DNA of 51,201 nt, from the NCBI RefSeq assembly GCF_000520515.1, contig NZ_AZRY01000139.1:1-51201 (forward strand), written 5' to 3'. The stretch is from Arthrobacter sp. H20. GTDB taxonomy: Bacteria > Actinomycetota > Actinomycetes > Actinomycetales > Micrococcaceae. Below are positions 8,952 to 17,386 of the stretch, in pieces (position 1 is the stretch's first letter; every line of letters starts with the position of its first letter). The translations under genes were made by a program, and so were the position numbers. The notes under the pieces were generated by a model. It saw only the letters and a program-made list of their open reading frames with translations. It was not told where the DNA came from and searched no databases.

Positions 8952-9980
8952 ATGAAGCATCCATCCCCGCTCGTCGCGCTCGGCCTCATTCTCTGCATTT
9001 TGGCTACCTCGTGCGCAGCACCCACAAAACCGTCGGCAGGGTGTGACGTGTTCTTTGGAGTAGCTGCCAATCCCCACGGGGATGAAAACTGGGACACCGC
9101 ATTGACAAACTTTGAGCGAACCGTTGGGAGACCGGTGGATATCGTTCATTACTACAAACGCGGCCAAGACACAATGTTCCCGAATGAAACTGAACTGAAC
9201 CGGCAGGACGAGCTTGGCAGCGAACGGATTCTCTTTTACAACTGGAAGCCGGATTCCCTGACCTGGCGCCAAGTAGCGGACGGCGAGGCGGACGCTTACC
9301 TAAGTGAGCTTGCCGCCCATATGACGCGGGAAGCGGATAAACCGTTTTTCCTTTCGCTCAATGCGGAGATGGAGGACGAAGTCAATGAAGACGGAAAGTC
9401 CGGGCAAACGGCAGCTGACTTCCGCGACTTTTTTCGTCACACCGTCGAAGTCCTCTCACGCACCAACCCTGAGACGATAGTGACGGTGATGAACTACACG
9501 GGGACGCAAAAGTGGTCGGAAAAGCCCTGGTTTGAGGATCTCTATCCGGGCAACGACGTCGTTGACTGGATTGCGCAGGACCCCTACGCCTTCGATCTGG
9601 CAGCGACGCCAGACATCTTCCAGCTTGCCAACCAGACTAGCGGCGGATCCTGGCCCGGATTTTATCAGTGGGCGGCAGCAAACTTTCCTGACAAGCCCCA
9701 GATGCTTGCGGAGTGGGGAGTGAATGAGAAAACCCGTGGATCACACTCCAAGGCAAGCTTCTTCGGCTCAGCCGAGGAGAAACTATCCCGTATGCCCAAG
9801 CTTCGTGCGCTCGTGTATTGGGACCACCCGGAGGTCACCACGGAGGGAGAGGAACTGAACGTGGGCCATACGAATATTCAATCGTCCCCCGAAGCTCTCT
9901 CAGCTTTCAACAGCTTCGTTAACGGCCCCTCCCTGACCTCAGAGCGAAGTTGTCAGATAGGGCCTTCCCAATCCGGCTAA
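8952..9980 (+). CDS. GH26-like lipoprotein, paralogue of the upstream gene
   Basis: 342 residues. ATG 8952 follows a strong purine-rich site (GAGGACGAGGGGGCAG). The N-terminus is a lipoprotein signal with a plausible lipobox ending LATSC (Cys21), so the protein should be anchored outside the membrane. From residue 31 it matches the catalytic module of the preceding gene almost segment for segment (ANPHGDENWDTALTNFE, HYYKRGQ, ILFYNWKP, NDVVDWIAQDPYAF). Candidate catalytic Glu139 (NAEMEDE) and Glu254 (MLAEWGV) are kept. The DNRLRE-like domain and Pro-linker are absent. It arose by duplication and differs mainly in location: anchored versus released. Confidence 0.7.
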   Translation: MKHPSPLVALGLILCILATSCAAPTKPSAGCDVFFGVAANPHGDENWDTALTNFERTVGRPVDIVHYYKRGQDTMFPNETELNRQDELGSERILFYNWKPDSLTWRQVADGEADAYLSELAAHMTREADKPFFLSLNAEMEDEVNEDGKSGQTAADFRDFFRHTVEVLSRTNPETIVTVMNYTGTQKWSEKPWFEDLYPGNDVVDWIAQDPYAFDLAATPDIFQLANQTSGGSWPGFYQWAAANFPDKPQMLAEWGVNEKTRGSHSKASFFGSAEEKLSRMPKLRALVYWDHPEVTTEGEELNVGHTNIQSSPEALSAFNSFVNGPSLTSERSCQIGPSQSG

Positions 9981-10008
9981 TTCCCTAAATTCCAGACTAG
10001 ATTAAGTT

Positions 10009-10060
10009 TTGGGGCGCAACCAACCAAACCAATTGATTTTTACTGTCTCTTGCGCCCCAA
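10009..10060. terminator. 11-bp inverted repeat after the GH26-like lipoprotein gene
   Basis: TTGGGGCGCAA at 10009-10019 and its exact complement at 10050-10060 flank a 30-base A/T-rich loop. The position, about 30 bases after the stop, suits a terminator, but the loop is long and no T-run follows. It could equally be an operator for the lipoprotein gene at 10130. Confidence 0.4.
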
Positions 10061-10129
10061 CTGGGCTAAGATCGGCCCACCTGTTTGCTTTAGAGTCCTC
10101 ATAGCCAACCCATCTTCCGGGAGAGCACG

Positions 10130-10870
10130 ATGAATCGTTCGGACCGCATCCTCACCCTAGCCCTCGCTTTCACTTTGACCGGTTGCACGGGCTCGCCAGC
10201 CCTGGATTCCTCCGACACTCCGCCCGTTCAGAACGAGTCTTCCGCAGCAACCTCCCCTTCTCCGAGCGCCAGCGCCAGCCCCAGCGCCAGCCCCAAACCA
10301 TCAGAGATCACGAGCAGCGAAAGCCCACCCCCTCCGGAGGCGACCGGCGGTGCCGAGGACGGCGAGTCCGCTTCACCGCTGCCTGAAACTCCTGAGCCTG
10401 GAACCGCCCAGGGGCGGCCGGTCAACGAGCACGGAAACCTGGGCGAAACTGTGGGTGAGACCAGTGTCTTCAACGACGGTTCCGGCACCACGTTCGCCGA
10501 AATGGAGGCCGAGGAAATTCAGGTCGATTTTCAGTGTACTGGCGGCTCAGCTCAGAAGAGTATTAACGGCCAGTTCGTCGCACTGCAGTTTTCCGTGGAG
10601 GCACAACCCGAGCTGGTGGATTCCGGCTGGCCTTACTTTGCCATGTCAGCCCGCGAATTCAGGGCCTGGGATGCTGACGGGCAACCGGTCGACGACCCGG
10701 TAGGAAACAGTGCTGGCTGCGTAGATCCTGACGAACTCTTAGCCAGTCCCATCGAGCCGGGGAGCGACGCCGTAGGTCTCATTGTGCTCGATGTGCCCGC
10801 TGGCAGCGGCTCCGCAAGTTTTACGATCGGTGGCTTTGAAGGATCGTACGGGTGGGAATGGGCCTGGTAG
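10130..10870 (+). CDS. Putative lipoprotein with Ser/Pro linker, function unknown
   Basis: 246 residues. ATG 10130 is preceded by GGGAGA. The N-terminus is a clear lipoprotein signal with lipobox LTGC (Cys19). Residues 20-95 are a low-complexity Ser/Pro/Glu linker that includes SPSPSASASPSASPKPS. Residues about 100-246 form a compact domain (FVALQFSVEAQPELVDSGW, ASFTIGGF) whose beta-rich pattern recalls the immunoglobulin-like DUF4352/telokin type, though I cannot confirm that. It contains two cysteines that could form a disulfide. The setting between polysaccharide and sulfate genes suggests an envelope role, nothing more specific. Confidence 0.6.
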   Translation: MNRSDRILTLALAFTLTGCTGSPALDSSDTPPVQNESSAATSPSPSASASPSASPKPSEITSSESPPPPEATGGAEDGESASPLPETPEPGTAQGRPVNEHGNLGETVGETSVFNDGSGTTFAEMEAEEIQVDFQCTGGSAQKSINGQFVALQFSVEAQPELVDSGWPYFAMSAREFRAWDADGQPVDDPVGNSAGCVDPDELLASPIEPGSDAVGLIVLDVPAGSGSASFTIGGFEGSYGWEWAW

Positions 10871-10969
10871 CTATCAGAATTTCTTCTTTGGCAAAATGCG
10901 ACGAATTTCTGGTTCCATAGCAGCCCGAAAAGAAAATGCGGTGAAGCCCTATTCCCGGCATTGTTATTT

Positions 10970-11974
10970 ATGACAGAATCATTTTCCATGGACCAAACCA
11001 TGGTTGTCGCCGCTTTCGGCGTGGGGATCGTAGTCGGATTGACGGGCATGGGCGGGGGCGCACTTATGACGCCCATTTTGGTTCTCTTTTTCAACGTTCC
11101 ACCACTGACAGCAGTTTCGAGTGACCTCATGGCAAGCGCTGTGATGAAACCGGTCGGGTCGGCCGTTCACCTGCGTCGGGGCACCGTGAACCTTCAGTTG
11201 GTCAAATGGCTGGCGATCGGCTCCATTCCGTCTGCATTTTGCGGGGTACTGATCCTCAAGGCCCTGGGCGACGAGCAGAGTGTTCAGGCGGGCATAAAGT
11301 TGGCACTCGGCATAGCACTGATGGTTACTGCGATACTCCTTGTAGTCAGGGCTTACATGCGATTGGTGGAACGGGCACGAACCCGGAGCGGGATCGGGCC
11401 GAAGCTGCCGCAGGGACGGCCCGAGGTTACCCCGAGAGTCATGCCGACACTCCTGCTCGGAGCGGCCGGAGGCCTCATTGTGGGCTTGACCTCAGTGGGT
11501 TCCGGCTCGATCGTCATCATCGGCCTCATGATGATTTACCCGGGGTTAAAAGCAAGCCAGCTGGTCGGAACTGACCTATTGCAGGCAGTTCCCATGGTGG
11601 CTGCTGCTGCTGTGGGGCACATGCTCTTCGGGTCGCTGGACCTTGGAATCGCGTTACCTCTGATCGTGGGCAGTATTCCCGGCGTATATATCGGCGCTCA
11701 GATGTCATCGCGGCTCAGCGGGGGTTTCGTCCGCCGGGCTCTGGCGTTCGTATTGCTGGCCTCCGCCCTCAAGATGCTCGGGGTGGACAACGTCACGACC
11801 GGCGTGATTCTTGTTGCGGCCCTCCTACTTGCCCCAGTCCTTTGGATGTACCTACGCCGGCGCTATGGTTTTCCGGCTCTGGCGTATACAGAGAAACGAC
11901 AGAGCGCTCAAGCCCGCAAACTTGCTGATGCCCCCGCCGCAAGTAACGACTCCGGACAAGGAAACGAAAGGTGA
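10970..11974 (+). CDS. TauE/SafE-family permease, possibly for sulfate or sulfite
   Basis: 334 residues from ATG 10970; ATG 10988 and TTG 10961 are alternatives, and no strong ribosome site separates them. The family signature is plain: an N-terminal GVGIVVGLTGMGGGALMTP repeated in the second half as GLIVGLTSVGSGSIVI, with about eight membrane helices in two related halves. TauE/SafE proteins move sulfur oxyanions or organosulfonates. Its stop overlaps the next frame, which encodes an APS kinase, and CysD/CysN/CysQ follow on the other strand. Sulfate or sulfite transport is therefore a reasonable inference; direction is not known. Confidence 0.75.
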   Translation: MTESFSMDQTMVVAAFGVGIVVGLTGMGGGALMTPILVLFFNVPPLTAVSSDLMASAVMKPVGSAVHLRRGTVNLQLVKWLAIGSIPSAFCGVLILKALGDEQSVQAGIKLALGIALMVTAILLVVRAYMRLVERARTRSGIGPKLPQGRPEVTPRVMPTLLLGAAGGLIVGLTSVGSGSIVIIGLMMIYPGLKASQLVGTDLLQAVPMVAAAAVGHMLFGSLDLGIALPLIVGSIPGVYIGAQMSSRLSGGFVRRALAFVLLASALKMLGVDNVTTGVILVAALLLAPVLWMYLRRRYGFPALAYTEKRQSAQARKLADAPAASNDSGQGNER

Positions 11975-11976
11975 AC

Positions 11977-13287
11977 ATGATCGCCGGGCACACCCACCTC
12001 CTCGAACCCGCCCTGTCACTGGATGGATCGATGCTCGATGAACTTGAACTGCTGTCGGGGGGGCTGTACAGCCCGGCGAACGGCTACTGTCTTCCGGGCC
12101 AGATGCCGGCCGGTTGGCCAACTGAATTCACCCTAGGAGTCCCCGCGGCAGTCGCGCAGGAAGCACTTCGGCACGGCGCCATCCTTATTACAGATCCGGA
12201 CGGCACACCGTTGGCCAGACTCACCGTGACGGATGCCCAGAATGCCTCATCGGTGGTCTTCCTCGCTGGCAGCATCAGCAAACTGCAACCCGCCGAGCAT
12301 CCACCAGCGCGGAATCTCCGCGTCACTGGGCCACTGTCCCGATCCGGCCCAGATGGCCCACAACGACTCCTCGTTGCGGCGTTCGCCCACCCCCCATTGG
12401 CCGACCAAATAGCTCTCACCATGTCTAAAGCGCGGGAGGCGGACTGCGATCTTCTCCTGTTCGCCGTGGTTGACAGCAACCAGACCGGTACCCAATTCGT
12501 CCAGGAATTGATCGACAGCCTCCAACTGTGTGCGGACCAAATCCCCAATGCCCGCGTGCGTCTTTTGGTCTTTCCAACAGCTAAAGGCCCTGAAGGGATG
12601 CACGCGCCCTTGTTGCGACGGCACGTCCTCGACCGCGTCGACGCCGACCTGGTCCTCGACTTCACCACGCGGGTAGTTGAGCGAACTCCCCCCGCCATCT
12701 CGCAGGGGGGCGGACTTGTCGTTCTTTTTACCGGGTTCTCCGGTTCAGGCAAGTCGACCCTAGCGCGAGAGTTGGTCGAACGCCTTCGGATAGTCGACAG
12801 CCGGCATTCAACACTCCTGGACGGAGACTCCGTGCGCAGGATGCTGTCCTCGGGGTTGGGCTTTTCCCGGGCCGACCGCGAGATGAACGTTCGACGAATC
12901 GGATGGGTCGCCTCTCAGATCGCAAGTGCGGGCGGTATTGCGGTGTGCGCTCCCATAGCTCCTTACGATTCAACGCGACAAGAGGTTCGCGAAATGGCTG
13001 AATCGTTCGGGGATTTTCTTCTTGTCCATGTCTCCACCCCATTGGCCATCTGCGAACAACGGGATCGAAAGGGTCTTTACGCTAAAGCACGTGCCGGGCT
13101 GATCAAGGAGTTCACAGGAATTGATTCACCCTATGAGATCCCTACCGATCCCGACTGTTGCTCGATAGATACTTCAGCGGTAGAAGTAGAAGACGGCGTC
13201 ACACGGGTATTGGAAGCCATTAGCCGACTACGCCCTGATCTTGCTCGCGAGACGCCGGTCTCACGGCGGCAGATCCTCGCCGAGTAG
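11977..13287 (+). CDS. cysC: Adenylylsulfate kinase fused to a degenerate ATP-sulfurylase-like domain
   Basis: About 436 residues. ATG 11977 has AAAGG close upstream; a GTG at 11971 overlaps the permease stop. The C-terminal 190 residues are APS kinase: P-loop GFSGSGKS (255-262 counted from the GTG), LLDGDSVRR, FSRADREMNVRRIGWVA, and FTGIDSPYE. It makes PAPS from APS and ATP. The first 230 residues echo ATP sulfurylase, with a PUA-like ELELLSGGLYSPANGY, but the sulfurylase active-site region reads AAFAHPPLADQ, so the QxRN and HxGH motifs are missing and that part should be inactive. The CysDN pair encoded next door, convergent, can supply APS. Confidence 0.85.
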   Translation: MIAGHTHLLEPALSLDGSMLDELELLSGGLYSPANGYCLPGQMPAGWPTEFTLGVPAAVAQEALRHGAILITDPDGTPLARLTVTDAQNASSVVFLAGSISKLQPAEHPPARNLRVTGPLSRSGPDGPQRLLVAAFAHPPLADQIALTMSKAREADCDLLLFAVVDSNQTGTQFVQELIDSLQLCADQIPNARVRLLVFPTAKGPEGMHAPLLRRHVLDRVDADLVLDFTTRVVERTPPAISQGGGLVVLFTGFSGSGKSTLARELVERLRIVDSRHSTLLDGDSVRRMLSSGLGFSRADREMNVRRIGWVASQIASAGGIAVCAPIAPYDSTRQEVREMAESFGDFLLVHVSTPLAICEQRDRKGLYAKARAGLIKEFTGIDSPYEIPTDPDCCSIDTSAVEVEDGVTRVLEAISRLRPDLARETPVSRRQILAE

Positions 13288-13309
13288 GGATCTGCCCCCG
13301 TGAGCCGGA

Positions 13310-14560
13310 CTAGTCGGCCCCGACAATCATTCCGGCCCCCACCGTGCTGTTGCTGAACTCATCGATTAGAACGAAGCCGCCTGTCTGGCGATTGCGCCGG
13401 TACTCATCGGCGAGCAGGGGTGACGTGGTGCGTAGGCGCACCCGACCTATCTCATTCAACTTGAGATCATCCACGCCAGAGTTCCGGTGCAGAGTGTTGA
13501 TGTTTAGTTCGTAGTGCAGTTCCTTGACGAGCGCACGAGCGTTCCGGGTCGTGTGCTTGATCGCCAGCTTGTGGCCCGCGCGAAGCGGTTTGTCACTCAT
13601 CCAGCAGACCATTGCATCTATGTCCTGCGACACGGTCGGCTGGTTGTTGGCCCTGCAGATCATGTCCCCGCGGGAAATATCCACGTCGTCTTCCAGCCGA
13701 ACCACCACGGACATCGGTGCATAGGCCTCAGCTAAGGGACCGTCGGCTGTCTCGATCGATGCAATCCGGGACGGCAGCCCGCTGGGCAGGACCAAGACGT
13801 CGTCCCCCGGCCTCATCACGCCGCCGGCCACCTGACCGGCATATCCCCGGTAGTCGTGGCTGCGGTTCTGATGCGGACGGATGACATATTGCACGGGAAA
13901 GCGCACATCAACCAAATTTCGATCGCTTGCAATGTGAATATTTTCGAGGTGATGCATGAGAGCTGGACCCTCATACCACGGCATGTTGCTCGACCGCGTT
14001 ACCACGTTGTCACCCTTCAGCGCGGACACCGGGATTACCGCGAGATCAGTGATATCAAGCTTCGCCGCAAACTCTACAAACTCCGCATGGATCGACTCGT
14101 AAACTTCCTCCGACCAGTCCACCAGGTCCATTTTGTTAATTGCCAGCACAAGATGGGGAACGCGGAGTAGTGAAACCAAAAAGGCATGCCGTCTGCTTTG
14201 CTCTACCAGACCTTTTCGGGCATCCACCAGAACGATAGCCACATCAGCGGTAGAGGCGCCGGTGACCATGTTGCGGGTGTACTGGATATGACCCGGGGTA
14301 TCCGCAATGATGAATTTGCGTTTCGGCGTTGCGAAGTACCGATACGCCACATCAATGGTGATTCCCTGCTCCCGCTCGGCGCGGAGGCCATCCGTCAATA
14401 GAGCGAGATCCGTGTACTCGTCTCCCCGGTCTCGGCTGGTCCGCTCAATTGACTCCAGCTGATCGCTGAAGATGGATTTGGAATCGTACAGCATACGGCC
14501 GATGAGCGTGCTCTTGCCATCATCCACTGACCCCGCCGTTGCAAAGCGCAAAAGATCCAT
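13310..14560 (-). CDS. cysN: Sulfate adenylyltransferase subunit 1 (GTPase)
   Basis: 416 residues, a complete CysN without a fused APS kinase. GTPase motifs are in order: GSVDDGKS (10-17), the switch region ITIDVAYRYF, DTPGHIQYTRNM (from Asp87), NKMD (142-145) and SALKG. Beta-barrel domains 2 and 3 follow. CysN couples GTP hydrolysis to APS formation by CysD. Its start codon overlaps the cysD stop (ATGA type), so the two are translationally linked. Downstream it converges on the APS kinase gene with a 22-base gap. Confidence 0.95.
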   Translation of the reverse strand: MDLLRFATAGSVDDGKSTLIGRMLYDSKSIFSDQLESIERTSRDRGDEYTDLALLTDGLRAEREQGITIDVAYRYFATPKRKFIIADTPGHIQYTRNMVTGASTADVAIVLVDARKGLVEQSRRHAFLVSLLRVPHLVLAINKMDLVDWSEEVYESIHAEFVEFAAKLDITDLAVIPVSALKGDNVVTRSSNMPWYEGPALMHHLENIHIASDRNLVDVRFPVQYVIRPHQNRSHDYRGYAGQVAGGVMRPGDDVLVLPSGLPSRIASIETADGPLAEAYAPMSVVVRLEDDVDISRGDMICRANNQPTVSQDIDAMVCWMSDKPLRAGHKLAIKHTTRNARALVKELHYELNINTLHRNSGVDDLKLNEIGRVRLRTTSPLLADEYRRNRQTGGFVLIDEFSNSTVGAGMIVGAD

Positions 14561-15489
14561 CAGAAATACCCTTCCTTTTTGCGGTCTTCCATGGCCGCCT
14601 CGCTTACCTGGTCGTCGCCGCGGGTCGCTCCCCGTTCGGTGATCCGCGTCGTCGCTACCTCGGCAACGACCTGATCAGCCGTCGCTGCGTCTGACCTGAC
14701 CGCTGCAGTGAGGCTGGCGTCACCCACCGTGCGGTAACGGACCGTCTCCGTGAAGACCCTCTCGCTTGCATGAGGTGTACAAAACCGGTGCACTCCAAAT
14801 AACATCCCATTCCGCTCGAATACCTCGCGTCGGTGAGCGTAGTAGATCGACGGCACCTTAATCCCCTCGTGAGCTATGTAGCTCCAGATGTCCAGCTCGG
14901 TCCAGTTGGAGATTGGGAAAACCCTGATGCTTTCTCCCACCTGCACTTTGGTGTTGTAAAGATTCCACAGCTCCGGCCGCTGATTCTTCGGATCCCACTG
15001 TCCGAATTCGTCCCGGAAAGAGAACACCCTCTCCTTTGCGCGTGCCTTCTCCTCATCCCTACGGGCACCACCCATTAGCGCGTTGAATCCATTCTTCTCC
15101 GCGGTTTCCAGCAGAACGGGCGTCTGAATACGGTTCCTGGAACCATTCGGCTCCTCCTGAACCAGGCCGCGGTCAATTGCCTCCTGCACCGAGCCCACCA
15201 CGAGATGCACCCCTATCCGTTTGACCATTTCGTCGCGAAATTCCAGAACTTCGTCGAAGTTATGTCCCGTGTCGATATGCATAACCGGAAAAGGCACCGG
15301 GGCAGGGGCGAATGCCTTGGCCGCCAAGTGCAACATAACGATTGAATCTTTTCCCCCAGAAAACAGCAGTGCGGGGCGTTCCAGCTCAGCCGCCACCTCG
15401 CGGATAATATAGACCGCTTCAGACTCCAAGGCTTTCAATTGTGTCAGGTTATACCGCGGGCCTTTGTCATTCTCAACCATAGTGCACAT
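14560..15489 (-). CDS. cysD: Sulfate adenylyltransferase subunit 2 (PP-loop)
   Basis: 309 residues from ATG 15489; a second ATG at 15480 (MVENDKG) is equally possible. The PP-loop SGGKDS at 44-49, the HIDTGHNFDEVLEFRD segment and GGARRDEEKARAKER are diagnostic of CysD, which makes APS from sulfate and ATP. The C-terminus ends in a variable charged tail. It lies between cysQ (19-base gap) and cysN (overlap) in one minus-strand operon. No cysH or sulfite reductase gene is present in the window. Confidence 0.95.
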   Translation of the reverse strand: MCTMVENDKGPRYNLTQLKALESEAVYIIREVAAELERPALLFSGGKDSIVMLHLAAKAFAPAPVPFPVMHIDTGHNFDEVLEFRDEMVKRIGVHLVVGSVQEAIDRGLVQEEPNGSRNRIQTPVLLETAEKNGFNALMGGARRDEEKARAKERVFSFRDEFGQWDPKNQRPELWNLYNTKVQVGESIRVFPISNWTELDIWSYIAHEGIKVPSIYYAHRREVFERNGMLFGVHRFCTPHASERVFTETVRYRTVGDASLTAAVRSDAATADQVVAEVATTRITERGATRGDDQVSEAAMEDRKKEGYF

Positions 15490-15508
15490 CCCATCTTTTG
15501 AGACCGAT

Positions 15509-16300
15509 TTATCGTAGTAATTCTTTTTGGCTTAATACCTGTAATTTCATAATCAACAATTCCGCAAGGTCAGGGCGGCAAATGAGGAGGTCCGGCAAGT
15601 AAGGATCGCGCTGGTTATACGCCAGGGGCGAGCCGTCGATTCGGCTGGCATGCAGTCCCCTGCTTCGGGCCACAACCACCGGGGCAGCAGAATCCCATTC
15701 ATACTGGCCTCCCGCGTGCACATAGGCATCGACTTCCCCACGCACCACAGCGCAGGCCTTATACCCGGCCGATCCCATCGGAACCAGCTCTGCATCCAGC
15801 GATTCGGCGAGCACGCCGACTATCGACGGGGGTCTACTCCGCGAGACGGCGATTCTTATCCGGCCGTTCTGGGTTGTGGCCGGGGCGACTTCCGGGCTGC
15901 TGTCCAGAACCACTCCGAGACCCGGCAGTGCTACCGCTCCAACCGACAGTTCGCTTCCCTGCCACAATGCGACATGAACCGCCCAGTCAGGGCGACCTTC
16001 TGCAAACTCGCGTGTCCCATCCAACGGATCGATAATCCAAACCCGATCCGAATGCAACCGGGCTGAACTGTCGGCGGCCTCCTCCGAGAGAACGGCATCT
16101 GTTGGCCGATATCGGTTAAGCCCCGCGCTGATCAGGAGTTGCGACTGAGCATCTCCTTCATCCTTGAGCTGCTCGCGAGTCAGGGAACGGTTCGTTGCCG
16201 TTCGCTGACGTTCCAGAAGCATCTTTGACGCTTGGTTTGCTAGCTGGACAGCCAAGCGTAGATCAGAAGCATCCTCGCGTAACCCTGTCCTGGAATTCAT
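15509..16300 (-). CDS. cysQ: 3'(2'),5'-bisphosphate nucleotidase, inositol-monophosphatase fold
   Basis: 263 residues. Metal-site motifs of the family are visible: SEEA (72-75), DPLDGTREF (91-99) and YEWDSAAP (200-207). Within this superfamily the CysQ branch removes PAP, the by-product of PAPS-dependent sulfotransferases and PAPS reductase, and the gene context (cysDN, cysC) favours that assignment over inositol phosphatase. Its ATG overlaps the stop of the upstream acyltransferase (ATGA), tying sulfate metabolism to a sugar-modifying gene. Confidence 0.85.
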   Translation of the reverse strand: MNSRTGLREDASDLRLAVQLANQASKMLLERQRTATNRSLTREQLKDEGDAQSQLLISAGLNRYRPTDAVLSEEAADSSARLHSDRVWIIDPLDGTREFAEGRPDWAVHVALWQGSELSVGAVALPGLGVVLDSSPEVAPATTQNGRIRIAVSRSRPPSIVGVLAESLDAELVPMGSAGYKACAVVRGEVDAYVHAGGQYEWDSAAPVVVARSRGLHASRIDGSPLAYNQRDPYLPDLLICRPDLAELLIMKLQVLSQKELLR

Positions 16301-17103
16301 GACACCTCTCCGAGGTAGGGCTGATTATGCACGTAGGTTCTGCCGTCGCTTTTGGACGAAATGGCACCCAATTCGTTACCTTGCGTTCGAAACGACGCTG
16401 ACATGACCAGCCTCTCGAAGGCAGACGAGGAGCCAATTCCTCCCCGTAGCCGGTCGAATCCGGTCCGGGCACCGCGGGAAACCGGCGCCGCGGGTACACC
16501 ACCCCAGCGTTCGCCGGCCGGTACGTCCTCGAGGACTGCGGCGCCCATATCGACGCTGGCGCCAGCTCCGATCAGGACCCCGCCCCGAACGCTGGAGTTC
16601 ATCCCAAGGTAGGCTTCACGGCCAACATGCACCTGACCGCCGAGCGCCGTTCCCGCGGCAAGCATCGAAAAATCCTCCAGTATGTCGTCATAAGCCAACG
16701 ACACCCGGGGCATCACTACCGCATGATGTCCAATCGACACGGCTGTAGTCATCACCACGTGGGCCAACACGATACTGCCCGTACCGACACAACAACCCGG
16801 CGGCACCCGGACGCTCCGATCAATGACCGTGGCGTATCGGTCGGCTGTCACGCCGACATCACAGAGGGCTTCCACCCCTCGTCGTCGTGCAGTCCGCGAC
16901 GAAGCGCAGACCAGGAACTGCGCACGTGGATACAGTCCGGCATCACTCACGAGGCCTAGAATGGAAACGCCATCCAGGTCAGTCTTGAGCAGATGCTCCT
17001 CATCGTCGAGCACCCCGACCACGTCGTAAGTATCAGTTCCTCTGAGAGAGGAAATGACCTCCCTTGCAAGACCGCTCGCCCCAATGAGCAGGAGGGGAAT
17101 CAT
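16297..17103 (-). CDS. PglD/NeuD-like sugar acyltransferase (left-handed beta helix)
   Basis: 268 residues from ATG 17103; the frame extends to 17124 but the Rossmann start MIPLLLIGASGLAREV fits the ATG. The N-terminal half binds a nucleotide sugar (GVLDDE). The C-terminal half shows hexapeptide repeats (VHVGREAYLGMNSSV, GVLIGAGASVDMGAAV) and ends with the usual VPAGERWGGVPAAPV. Enzymes of this type acetylate amino sugars. The site that carries the catalytic His in PglD (NHDC) appears here as LAYDD, so activity is uncertain. It is the first gene of the acyltransferase-cysQ-cysD-cysN operon. Confidence 0.75.
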   Translation of the reverse strand: MIPLLLIGASGLAREVISSLRGTDTYDVVGVLDDEEHLLKTDLDGVSILGLVSDAGLYPRAQFLVCASSRTARRRGVEALCDVGVTADRYATVIDRSVRVPPGCCVGTGSIVLAHVVMTTAVSIGHHAVVMPRVSLAYDDILEDFSMLAAGTALGGQVHVGREAYLGMNSSVRGGVLIGAGASVDMGAAVLEDVPAGERWGGVPAAPVSRGARTGFDRLRGGIGSSSAFERLVMSASFRTQGNELGAISSKSDGRTYVHNQPYLGEVS

Positions 17104-17386
17104 TGAGCTGACTTCCGGACGCACCCTAGGAAATCGTTTGTGAGAGACCGCAGCATCGAGACCCTTAATACCGTCGTAACGAGTGATTCCCTAAAGAATA
17201 GAAAGACCACAAGTTCAGCACACGCGTAACGCCTACCCGCCGTTCAACTCCCGGTACTTGCATTTCGAAGGAACGCCACCTAGAGGACCGCGTCATCTGG
17301 AGCGAGTATCCGGAAATTTACGCGGGAATTGAAAGCGGACTACTTCTTTCCGGGCATCCGACAGCAACTAAAAGCCACCGTCGGTC
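17104..17386. other. Spacer upstream of the acyltransferase-cysQDN operon
   Basis: About 280 bases with no convincing ORF. It should hold the minus-strand promoter of the cys operon and the 3' end of regulator pair 1. A GGAAG lies just before the ATG at 17103. A CCCGGTACTTGC at about 17248-17259 loosely resembles sequences in the spacer at 22901-22912. I see no strong terminator. Confidence 0.4.

Noticed and set aside
10240-10300. GCCAGC-type short tandem repeats, considered as a repeat array
   Set aside because: They encode the Ser/Pro linker of the lipoprotein in frame; simple low complexity, not CRISPR or VNTR evidence.
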